Below, one piece after another: positions 24,969 through 32,651 of a stretch of DNA of 64,000 nucleotides. The stretch lies in assembly GCA_964563505.1 (NCBI GenBank), contig CAZLXW010000005.1, positions 30,490 through 94,489 of the forward strand, written 5' to 3'. Both the position numbers and the translations under genes were made by a program. Positions within the stretch are counted from its first letter, which is position 1; every line of letters begins with the position of its first letter. The DNA comes from UBA1351 sp964563505. Lineage in GTDB: Bacteria; Bacillota; Clostridia; Lachnospirales; Vallitaleaceae. A model generated the notes under the pieces. That model was not told the DNA's origin and made no database searches. It worked only from the letters and a program-made list of their open reading frames with translations.

Positions 24969-26062
24969 TGGTTATGAATAGAATAGACAATGTGAATTAT
25001 AAAGTAGATAAAATACGAAAAATCTTGTCTGAAAGTAATTTTGATGCAATCGAGATTACTTCACAAGCAAACTTTAGTTATATAAGCGGTGGACGTGGCT
25101 TTATCGGGTTGGCATCAACAGCAGCATGCGGAAGTCTACTCATAACCCAAGAAAAAGTTGTTCTGATTAGTGAAAATATTGAAATTGACCGCTTATATAA
25201 TGAGCAATTAGATGCACATCCACAGGTTGAAAAAGAATCTTTTCCATGGGACCAACCACAAAAAAGAGCCTTGATTATGGAAAGTTTGACAAAGAATTTA
25301 AGACTAGCTAATGAAAATGATTTAGCAGCTGAACTCTTTTCAATTCGGACAGTAATGTCACCAGATGATATTGAACAAATAAAGCAACTCTCGTTGGAGT
25401 CAGCAAAAACTTTGGAAGATATCTGTAAAAGCCTACGACCCGGAATGACAGAATATGAACTTGCCGGACAAATTTCAAAAGCCCTTTGGGAACAAAATAT
25501 TGAACCCATTACGATATTAATAGGTTTTGATGAACGTGCATTATCCTATCGCCATCCGGTTATGAATGGAGCAAGACTCAAAAACTATGCTTTAATAGGT
25601 ATATGTGCACGACGTAATGGTTTAATCACATCAATTTCTAGAGATGTACTCATTGAAGCCGATGATGCAATGATAGAAAAACATGTAAAGTGTGCTCGAG
25701 TTAATGCAAGGTTTCTTGATTCTTTAAAGATTGGAAGCACATTAGGTCAAGCATATCAAAAAGCGGTTCATGTTTATGCCAAAGAAGGCTATCCAGGTGA
25801 AGAAAAATTCCATCATCAAGGTGGTTTGACAGGATTTATACCCCGAGAATTAAAAGCAATGTCAGACTCAAAGCATCAAATACGAGAAAATGAACTTTAT
25901 GCTTTTAATCCGACCTTACAAGGTGCAAAAGTTGAAGATACCGTGCTTATAACAAAAGAAGGAATCGTTAATTTAACGGATACAGGAAATTATACGTATG
26001 TTGATATTGAGATCAACGGGAAAATATATAAAACACCAACCGTTTACGTAGTAAAAAAATAA
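24968..26062 (+). CDS. M24/creatinase-fold protein lacking metal ligands
   Basis: A 364-residue protein with the two-domain layout of Xaa-Pro peptidase/creatinase: N-terminal domain (ILSESNFDAIEITSQANFSYISGGRGF) and C-terminal pita-bread domain (IRTVMSPDDIEQIKQLS, LRPGMTEYELAGQISKAL). The expected metal Asp pair is absent (the place of xDxG...DxTR reads GICARRNGLITSISRD), and the first Glu of the EP signature is Asn (FNPTLQGAKVEDTVLIT); the His of HHQGG and the last Glu remain. Thus a metal-dependent peptidase is unlikely; a creatinase-like metal-free hydrolase or non-catalytic role is possible. It sits, translationally coupled, in the middle of the sulfosugar operon. Confidence 0.75.
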   Translation: MVMNRIDNVNYKVDKIRKILSESNFDAIEITSQANFSYISGGRGFIGLASTAACGSLLITQEKVVLISENIEIDRLYNEQLDAHPQVEKESFPWDQPQKRALIMESLTKNLRLANENDLAAELFSIRTVMSPDDIEQIKQLSLESAKTLEDICKSLRPGMTEYELAGQISKALWEQNIEPITILIGFDERALSYRHPVMNGARLKNYALIGICARRNGLITSISRDVLIEADDAMIEKHVKCARVNARFLDSLKIGSTLGQAYQKAVHVYAKEGYPGEEKFHHQGGLTGFIPRELKAMSDSKHQIRENELYAFNPTLQGAKVEDTVLITKEGIVNLTDTGNYTYVDIEINGKIYKTPTVYVVKK

Positions 26063-26073
26063 GAGGTGATTGA

Positions 26074-27192
26074 ATGAACAAGTTTAATTATTACATGCCA
26101 ACAAAATTAGTTTTTGAAGATGGTGCCATTCAGCAACTGGGTGAGCTTGTTACAGGTGACAGTTTATTAATGATGTGTGATCCGTTTTTATATAACAATG
26201 GTATGGCTGAAGAAGTAGCCAAACAAACAGGAATTACCAATGTCGTATATTTTCATGAGATTGAACCCAATCCATCATGTCAAACCGTGGATAAAGCAAC
26301 AACTTTAGCTAGAGAAAATAAAGTGAATGTTGTCATTGGATTAGGTGGCGGAAGTGCCATGGACGCGTCAAAAATGGTATCATGCCTTATAGATAATGAA
26401 GGAAGTATACTAGACTATTACAGTTCAGGAGATCGAGAACTTAAACCAAGAAAAGCCCAACTGATCTGTATTCCGACAACAGCAGGGACAGGCAGTGAAG
26501 TAACTAACATCGGTGTTTATACCAATAAAGATACAGGGATTAAGATGCCCTTTGCTTCACCATACTTTTGGCCGGATATCGCACTCGTTGATGCTGGGTT
26601 GACCCATACATTACCGGCACATATTACAGCGTCAACCGGAATGGATGCATTTACCCATGCAATTGAAGCCTATTGGAGTGTTAATGCTAATCCGATTTCA
26701 GATGCTTTATCCATATCGGTTATTCGAACAATTTTAGATAATATCGAAACAGCAGTTAAAGATCCAACCAATGTTGAAGCAAGAAAAAATATGGCTTTTG
26801 CAAGCGTCACAGCGGGTATTTCTTTTAGTCAAACAAAAACAACAGCCATTCATGCAGTGAGTTTTCCTTTAACCGTTGACTTTGGAGCAAGCCACGGATT
26901 GGCATGTAGTATTACACTTCCTGCCTTCACAAAGTTTGTTTATCAGGGAAATGTTGAAAAAATGGACTATTTAATGACTATTTTGGGATATGACTCAATT
27001 GATGCTTTCGTTGAGCGATTAGGGTCAGTTATGACAAACATTGGTTTACAGACACGACTCAGTGAATTAGGTGTTAAAGAGACTGACTTAGACCATATTG
27101 TTGATGTATCCATGAAGGCAGCGCTTATAAACTTTACACCTGTGAAAGTAACACGAGAGAACCTGTACATCCTATTAAAATCCATACTTTGA
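26074..27192 (+). CDS. Iron-type alcohol dehydrogenase, candidate sulfoacetaldehyde/sulfolactaldehyde reductase
   Basis: A 372-residue group III (Fe-type) alcohol dehydrogenase. NAD site VIGLGGGSAMDASKMV, IPTTAGTGSEVTNIGVYTN, and metal ligands in TGMDAFTHAIEAYW (Asp, His) and IHAVSF/ASHGLACS (two His). In anaerobic sulfoglycolysis a reductase of this general kind turns the C2 or C3 sulfo-aldehyde into isethionate or dihydroxypropanesulfonate for export, reoxidising NADH. Context supports that role; the substrate chain length cannot be read from sequence. AGAGGTGA lies before the ATG. Confidence 0.87.
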   Translation: MNKFNYYMPTKLVFEDGAIQQLGELVTGDSLLMMCDPFLYNNGMAEEVAKQTGITNVVYFHEIEPNPSCQTVDKATTLARENKVNVVIGLGGGSAMDASKMVSCLIDNEGSILDYYSSGDRELKPRKAQLICIPTTAGTGSEVTNIGVYTNKDTGIKMPFASPYFWPDIALVDAGLTHTLPAHITASTGMDAFTHAIEAYWSVNANPISDALSISVIRTILDNIETAVKDPTNVEARKNMAFASVTAGISFSQTKTTAIHAVSFPLTVDFGASHGLACSITLPAFTKFVYQGNVEKMDYLMTILGYDSIDAFVERLGSVMTNIGLQTRLSELGVKETDLDHIVDVSMKAALINFTPVKVTRENLYILLKSIL

Positions 27193-27201
27193 GGTGGCAA
27201 A

Positions 27202-28029
27202 ATGAATACAACGAATTATTTAGAGAATCAAGCAATTGAAATTAGAAAATTGACAATAGAAAGCATTGGAAAGCTTGGTGTCGGTCATATTGGTGGAAGT
27301 CTTTCCATATGTGACTTGTTATCTGTTTTATATTTTGATGTGATGGACATTGATGCCAATGACCCAAGCAAAGAAGACAGAGACCGTTTTGTTCTTTCAA
27401 AAGGACATGGTGGACCGGCTTTATATGCAGCATTAGCTTTAAAAGGATATTTTGACAAAGCCTTATTAGATACATTAAACCGACCCAATACAAAATTACC
27501 CAGTCATTGTGACCGAAGCATGACACCTGGAATTGATATGACAACCGGTTCCTTGGGGCAAGGGTTCTCGTGTGCAGTAGGACTTGCTATTGGTGCGAGA
27601 ATGCAAAAGAAAGATTATTGGACATATGTTTGTATTGGCGATGGTGAGTCTCAAGAAGGCCAAGTCTGGGAAGCGGCCATGTTGGCAAATAGTCAAAAAT
27701 TAGATCGTCTTATCGCATTTACGGATTATAACAAAATGCAAATTGATGGTTCTATTGAGGAAGTTAATGGATTGTATCCATTAGATGATAAGTGGAAATC
27801 TTTTGGCTGGCATGTACAAGTGATTGACGGTCATAATATTGAAGCTATTCAACGCGCCATTATTACAGCAAAAAACATGCGTGGAAGGCCATCGATGATT
27901 ATTATGGATACGATTAAAGGAAAAGGTGCATATTTTTGTGAAAATGAAGTGTTCTCACACAACATGCAAATATCTGAAGAACAATGGAAACGTGCAGTTA
28001 AAGAGTTAGATGAGAAGAAGGTGATATAA
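27202..28029 (+). CDS. Transketolase, N-terminal (thiamine diphosphate-binding) subunit
   Basis: A 275-residue split transketolase half with the pyrophosphate domain: GVGHIGGSLSICDLLSVLYF, FVLSKGHGGPALYAAL, DMTTGSLGQGFSCAVGLA, and the thiamine-diphosphate motif from GDGESQEGQ to DYNKMQ. It requires the C-terminal half encoded next (stop and start overlap as TAATG). Split transketolases are common in Clostridia. In the transketolase sulfoglycolytic route a split enzyme (SqwG/SqwH) acts twice on sulfosugars; the location here makes it the candidate. Confidence 0.92.
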   Translation: MNTTNYLENQAIEIRKLTIESIGKLGVGHIGGSLSICDLLSVLYFDVMDIDANDPSKEDRDRFVLSKGHGGPALYAALALKGYFDKALLDTLNRPNTKLPSHCDRSMTPGIDMTTGSLGQGFSCAVGLAIGARMQKKDYWTYVCIGDGESQEGQVWEAAMLANSQKLDRLIAFTDYNKMQIDGSIEEVNGLYPLDDKWKSFGWHVQVIDGHNIEAIQRAIITAKNMRGRPSMIIMDTIKGKGAYFCENEVFSHNMQISEEQWKRAVKELDEKKVI

Positions 28030-28982
28030 TGCAACTTACAGGACGATGGATGCGAGAAATTATGGTAGATTTGCTTCTGGAAGAAGCGGAAAAAAACGAA
28101 AAATTATGTTACCTTGAAGCAGATTTAATGCTAGCAAGTGGAACCCATGAATTTAAAAATCGCTTTCCGGAACGAATGATTAATGTTGGTGTTGCTGAAG
28201 CAAACTTGATTAGTGCAGCTGCCGGACTTTCGGTTTCCGGAATGATTCCTTTTACACATACATTTACAGCCTTTTCTACACGTAGGTGCTGTGATCAAAT
28301 AACAATCAGTGTAAGTTATGCAAAGAATAATGTGAAGATTATTGGTAGTGATCCGGGGATAACGGCAATGCTTAATGGCGGAACACATATGAGTATGGAA
28401 GATGTTGCGATTATGCGTAATATACCTGGTATGACTGTTGTTGAACCGGTCGATGGTGTGTCGTTAGCCGGCCTATTTCCACAGATTGTTGAGCATGACG
28501 GACCGGTTTATCTAAGACTTTTACGTAGAGAAGCACCGATTGTCTATGAATCAGGAGCGACCTTTAAATTAGGTAAAGCGAATGTGCTAAAAGAAGGTAA
28601 GGATATTACCATTATTGCTAGTGGTATTATGGTTCATGAAGCAATCGTGGCGAGTGAGATGTTAGCCAAAGAAGGTATATCTGCAAGTGTCATCGATATG
28701 CATACGATTAAACCCTTTGATAACGAAGCTGTAATTGAAGCAGCTAAAAAGACAGGAGCCATTGTAACGGCAGAAAATCATAATATTTTAAATGGTCTAG
28801 GAAGTGCAGTAGCGGAATGTTTATGTGAAAATCACCCAGTGCCTATGAAACGCCTTGGAGTTGAGGATCACTTTGGAGAAGTGGGAATGCAAGATTTTCT
28901 TGCTGAGAAATATGGATTAAAAGCAAAAAACATTGTAGATAGCTGTAAAGAAGTTTTAGCAAAAAAGGAGAAGAAGGCATGA
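28029..28982 (+). CDS. Transketolase, C-terminal subunit
   Basis: A 317-residue partner carrying the pyrimidine domain and the C-terminal domain: YLEADLMLASGTHEFKNRFP, catalytic Glu in INVGVAEANLISAAAGLS, PFTHTFTAFSTRRCCDQI, SDPGITAMLNGGTHMSMEDVAIMRNIPGM, and VIDMHTIKPFD...AENHNILNGLGSAVAE. All expected segments are present, so the pair should be active. It overlaps both neighbours (1 nt upstream, 4 nt downstream), which implies coupled translation and fixed stoichiometry. Confidence 0.92.
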   Translation: MQLTGRWMREIMVDLLLEEAEKNEKLCYLEADLMLASGTHEFKNRFPERMINVGVAEANLISAAAGLSVSGMIPFTHTFTAFSTRRCCDQITISVSYAKNNVKIIGSDPGITAMLNGGTHMSMEDVAIMRNIPGMTVVEPVDGVSLAGLFPQIVEHDGPVYLRLLRREAPIVYESGATFKLGKANVLKEGKDITIIASGIMVHEAIVASEMLAKEGISASVIDMHTIKPFDNEAVIEAAKKTGAIVTAENHNILNGLGSAVAECLCENHPVPMKRLGVEDHFGEVGMQDFLAEKYGLKAKNIVDSCKEVLAKKEKKA

Positions 28983-29461
28983 AAAAAATAATTATAGGAT
29001 CCGATAAATCAGGCTTTTTTTTAAAAGAAGCTGTAAAAAATACTCTGATTGAAGAAGGATATGAGGTTGAAGACTGTGGAACACTTGATGTAGAATCTCC
29101 TTATCCCTTCCATCAAGTTGCACCAATTGTAGCCAAGAAAATTCAAGATAAAGAATATGAAAAAGGTATTTTATGTTGTGGAACAGGTATGGGAATGGCC
29201 ATTGTTGCCAATAAATTTAAAGGCGTACATGCAGCTGTTGTAGAAAGCATCTATGCAGCAGAAAAATGTCGTGCCATTAATGATGCAAATGTCCTTACAA
29301 TGGGCGGTTGGATTATTGCTGAAAACATGGGCATTGACATCGCTAAGAAGTTTCTCAATACTGACTTTACAGAAGGTCTTGAAGAATGGCGGCAAGATTT
29401 TTTGAAAAAAGCACGAGATGAAGTGAAAAAAATCGAAGCCGATAACTTTGACAATAAGTAA
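28979..29461 (+). CDS. RpiB/LacAB-family isomerase with altered phosphate site
   Basis: A 160-residue sugar isomerase of the RpiB/LacA/LacB family: IIIGSDKSGFFLKEAVK, active-site Cys67 in CCGTGMGMAIVANKF, and INDANVLTMGG. Two family residues are changed: the His after the first Asp (SDHAGF in RpiB) is Lys10, and the ring-opening His before Asn-Asp (HNDTNVL) is Ile100. The C-terminal phosphate-binding Arg/Arg pair is also not obvious. These changes argue against ordinary ribose-5-phosphate isomerase and for a non-phosphorylated, sulfonated substrate such as 4-deoxy-4-sulfoerythrose. The ATG overlaps the transketolase stop. Confidence 0.82.
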   Translation: MKKIIIGSDKSGFFLKEAVKNTLIEEGYEVEDCGTLDVESPYPFHQVAPIVAKKIQDKEYEKGILCCGTGMGMAIVANKFKGVHAAVVESIYAAEKCRAINDANVLTMGGWIIAENMGIDIAKKFLNTDFTEGLEEWRQDFLKKARDEVKKIEADNFDNK

Positions 29462-29479
29462 TCGTTAGCTGGAGGTAGC

Positions 29480-30823
29480 ATGGAGAAGAAAGTTTCGAGA
29501 CTCGGTTTATTAACGCTGTCAATTGGTGGAATGGTTGGATGGGGAGCGTTTATGCAACCCGGACTCAAGTTTTTACCTGAGGCAGGGGTATTAAGTACTA
29601 TGGTTGCTATGCTTATCGGTGTCATCATGGTATCAACAATTGCAGCATGTTATGGAATCATATTAAATAAGTCACCAAATTCGACAGGTGGGGAATATTC
29701 ATATAGTAAACTTGCATTTGCAAGGAAACATACTTTTGTTGTCGGATGGTTTTTACTCATTGTGTTTATAGGTATAGCGGCATTAAATACAACGTCTTTC
29801 GCGCTTATATTCAAAAATGTTTTGTACCCAGATACTGATTTTATTCAATTATATCAGGTAGCTGGATATCCGGTTACACTTGGAGAAGCGTTAATTAGTG
29901 TCTTGGTTATTTTGATTTTTAGTTGGTTTATGTTAAAAGGTGTTACTGCGGTAGTACATGTTCAAAATGTAGTGACAGTTGCACTGATTATCATTGTTTT
30001 TTCAATCTTTTTCTTTGGATTGGGAAAAATGGATTTTACAACGGCACCATTAAATGTTCATTTTGGACAAGGGCAAATAAAGCTAAGTGAAATCATCTCA
30101 ATTCTAGTTATAACACCTTGGGCATATTATGGTGTTTCCAACATACCAAAGGTAGCAAGTGAAGCCAAACTACCATATAAAGAAGTGATTTTCTTGACGG
30201 TTTTATCCTTGGTTTGTGGATTTTTTATCTATCAAATATTACTAGTACTAACTGCATCTTCGTTTTCAAGAGCCGACCTACAGGGATATAATGGATGGGC
30301 AACAGGTGAAGCAATACGTAACTTATTTGGTACACCGGGATTGTTTTTAGTCACATCAGGTCTTGCTTTTGCTATTTTCTCAGGTGTCAACAGTTTCTTT
30401 ATGGGAGCTACACGGGTGATGTATAGTATGAGTGAAGATGGATTATTGCCACCACGATTTTCGTTAAAGCACAAAAAATATGATACTCCCTACCATGCAA
30501 TTGGATTTATTCTCATTATTATTGCTGCAACGCCTTTTTTTGGGCGACAAGTGATTGGGTGGATTGTTGGAATGGCAGCATTAGGTGGAGCGATTATCTT
30601 CTTTTATACGTCATGGACGGCATTTAAGATTAGTCAAGGATGGGAACGAATTGTTGGTTTAATGGCAACTATTTTTAGCAGTATTTTCATCTTGCTTCTA
30701 GTTATACCAACGTCACCGGGTTTTTTGTCGAATGAGTCGATTGTAGCCCTTGTAGTTTGGTCAATCCTAGGCCTTGTATTATATAAGATGAATAGTGAAG
30801 GAAGGAGTTCTTATGGGAAATAA
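29480..30823 (+). CDS. APC-superfamily transporter
   Basis: A 447-residue protein with about 12 membrane helices and the amino acid/polyamine/organocation opening LSIGGMVGWGAFMQPGLKFLPEAG; TPWAYYGVSNIPKVASEAK resembles the helix-6 region. It sits between the enzymes and the ABC importer genes. As an ABC importer is already present, a reasonable guess is export of the sulfonate end product (isethionate or dihydroxypropanesulfonate) or uptake of a related compound; the family usually carries amines and amino acids, so this is inference only. GGAGG lies before the ATG. Confidence 0.82.
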   Translation: MEKKVSRLGLLTLSIGGMVGWGAFMQPGLKFLPEAGVLSTMVAMLIGVIMVSTIAACYGIILNKSPNSTGGEYSYSKLAFARKHTFVVGWFLLIVFIGIAALNTTSFALIFKNVLYPDTDFIQLYQVAGYPVTLGEALISVLVILIFSWFMLKGVTAVVHVQNVVTVALIIIVFSIFFFGLGKMDFTTAPLNVHFGQGQIKLSEIISILVITPWAYYGVSNIPKVASEAKLPYKEVIFLTVLSLVCGFFIYQILLVLTASSFSRADLQGYNGWATGEAIRNLFGTPGLFLVTSGLAFAIFSGVNSFFMGATRVMYSMSEDGLLPPRFSLKHKKYDTPYHAIGFILIIIAATPFFGRQVIGWIVGMAALGGAIIFFYTSWTAFKISQGWERIVGLMATIFSSIFILLLVIPTSPGFLSNESIVALVVWSILGLVLYKMNSEGRSSYGK

Positions 30824-31706
30824 ACGCGGTTCTTATGGCATGTACATGTTTCGGCAAAAGAGTGTGCCCTATTTGTTTTTAGCACCGAACCTTATTATAT
30901 TTTTAGTATATATTATTACACCGGCAATTATGGGGATCTATTATTCATTTACACGATTTGATGGTTTAAGAGATCCGGTATTCATTGGTACAGCTAATTA
31001 CGTTAAGTTATTTACAAAAGATCCGAAATTTATTGATGCTTTGTTGAATACGATGAAATATGTAGCAGTAACAATCCCTTTAATTTATATAGTCTCCCTT
31101 GTATTAGCAATGATTATTATACAAGAGATACGCGGGAAAGCATTTTTCAGAGCAACATTTTATTGGCCGGTAATGATTTCATTTATTGTAGTCGGTGTTA
31201 TGTGGCAATGGATTTTTGGGGATACATTCGGAATTTTTAATGCGATTTTGGAGAAAATTGGTATCGGTCGTATTCAGACCCTTACAAATCCCAATTTTGC
31301 ATGGTGGGGTGCTGTATTTATTATGGTTTGGAGTAAAGCCGGCTATTACATGATTATATTTATTGGCGGATTGTTAAGCATTCCAAATACATTATATGAA
31401 GCAGCTAAGATTGACGGAGCCAATACGATTCAAAAGTTCTTCTACATTACACTTCCGGTCATTAAGCCTACGAGTTTGATGGTTATTATATTAGCAACCA
31501 TGCAAGTCTTTAAAGTCTATCCGATGATGGTTACATTTACTAGTGGTGGACCCTACAATGCAACACGGTTTATTGTGCAACATATCTATGAAGCAGCCTT
31601 CATGGGGAATGAAATTGGTTATGCAAGTGCAATGAGTGTTGTCATGTTGGTTATCGTAACAATCTTTTCGGGAATTAATTTTATTTTAAACAGGGAGGTT
31701 GACTAG
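30813..31706 (+). CDS. Sugar ABC transporter permease 1 (MalF/UgpA type)
   Basis: A permease of 297 residues with six membrane helices and the EAA loop YEAAKIDGANTIQKFFYITLPVIKPT. It is a CUT1 family importer subunit. The start is placed at ATG 30813 (GAAGGAG upstream), which overlaps the APC transporter gene by 11 nt. It pairs with the next permease and the lipoprotein at 32652. No ATPase gene is nearby, so a shared MsmX-type ATPase elsewhere is needed. Likely cargo: sulfoquinovose or sulfoquinovosyl glycerol. Confidence 0.9.
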   Translation: MGNKRGSYGMYMFRQKSVPYLFLAPNLIIFLVYIITPAIMGIYYSFTRFDGLRDPVFIGTANYVKLFTKDPKFIDALLNTMKYVAVTIPLIYIVSLVLAMIIIQEIRGKAFFRATFYWPVMISFIVVGVMWQWIFGDTFGIFNAILEKIGIGRIQTLTNPNFAWWGAVFIMVWSKAGYYMIIFIGGLLSIPNTLYEAAKIDGANTIQKFFYITLPVIKPTSLMVIILATMQVFKVYPMMVTFTSGGPYNATRFIVQHIYEAAFMGNEIGYASAMSVVMLVIVTIFSGINFILNREVD

Positions 31707-31708
31707 AC

Positions 31709-32533
31709 ATGAAAAAATCCAATAAATTTACAGTGTTTTTATATGTTGTTGCTATTTTCTTCGTGATGATCTTCCTGCTACCGGTACTTTACATTATTAT
31801 GAACTCATTTAAATCAAGTGCTGAATTGTTTTCCGGAGGAGTATCGTTTTTTCCAAAAGAATGGACGTTGGACGGCTATATCGATGCAATTGGACAAGGT
31901 GATTTTGGACGTTATATTTTAAACTCAGCTTTTGTAGCCATCATAAGTACAGTGATTATGGTTATTATTAACACAATGTCAGGTTATGCACTTGCTAAGT
32001 TCAAGTTTAAAGGTATGAATGTGATTATGATTATTATCTTATCTACAATCATGTTACCCCTTGAAGTCATCATGGTTCCGATCTTTGACATGTTGAAATT
32101 AACGGGACTTTATAATAGCTTGTGGGCTTTGATTATTCCACCGGCTGCAACGCCGACAGGAATATTTATTATGCGACAATTTTTAGTAACGATTCCGGAT
32201 GAGTTGATGCAAAGTGCACGTATTGATGGAGCGGGTGAATGGCGAATCTTTACTTCGATTATTATTCCAAACGCCAAACCGGCCATTGCTACACTCGGTA
32301 TTTTCTCCTTTATGTGGAGATGGAATGATTATGTATGGCCATTGATTGCAATCAATGATCCGAAGAAGTACACCTTGCAATTAGCTATTTCGAACTTTTC
32401 GGGAGAATATGCAGTGAATTGGAATGCCATGTTAGCCATGTCAGCGATTTCAATGATTCCGATGCTTATTATTTTCTTGATCTTCCAAAGACAGTTTGTT
32501 CAAGGTACGGCTACAAGCGGTATGAAAGGTTAA
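31709..32533 (+). CDS. Sugar ABC transporter permease 2 (MalG/UgpE type)
   Basis: A permease of 274 residues with six helices, the early segment LYIIMNSFKSSAELFSGG and the EAA loop MQSARIDGAGEWRIFTSIIIPNAKPA, characteristic of CUT1 second permeases. It follows the first permease by 2 bp. A hairpin at 32547-32573 separates it from the binding-protein gene, possibly setting different mRNA levels. Confidence 0.9.
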   Translation: MKKSNKFTVFLYVVAIFFVMIFLLPVLYIIMNSFKSSAELFSGGVSFFPKEWTLDGYIDAIGQGDFGRYILNSAFVAIISTVIMVIINTMSGYALAKFKFKGMNVIMIIILSTIMLPLEVIMVPIFDMLKLTGLYNSLWALIIPPAATPTGIFIMRQFLVTIPDELMQSARIDGAGEWRIFTSIIIPNAKPAIATLGIFSFMWRWNDYVWPLIAINDPKKYTLQLAISNFSGEYAVNWNAMLAMSAISMIPMLIIFLIFQRQFVQGTATSGMKG

Positions 32534-32546
32534 CTTATAATATTTA

Positions 32547-32573
32547 TTGTGATAATTGAAGTTTTTATCACAA
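32547..32573 (+). other. Intercistronic hairpin before the binding-protein gene
   Basis: TTGTGATAA (32547-32555) and TTATCACAA (32565-32573) form a perfect 9-bp stem with a 9-nt loop. No T-run follows, so it is more likely an RNA stability or processing element than a terminator. Confidence 0.5.
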
Positions 32574-32651
32574 CTAATATAGAGCTAGGTGCTCGTTAAA
32601 ACACCTTAAAGTATTATCATCTATTAATTTAATAATTGGAGGAGGAACAAA

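Noticed and set aside
25078..25509. A 143-codon minus-strand ORF in the M24-like gene
   Set aside because: Antisense shadow in a tightly packed plus-strand operon.
27202..29461. Reading transketolase plus RpiB-like isomerase as a plain pentose-phosphate module
   Set aside because: The RpiB-like protein has lost key phosphate-site residues and the genes are embedded between a sulfoquinovosidase and a sugar importer; kept only as an alternative.
32534..32651. A terminator before the binding-protein gene at 32652
   Set aside because: The hairpin lacks a T-run, and the gene belongs functionally with the permeases upstream.
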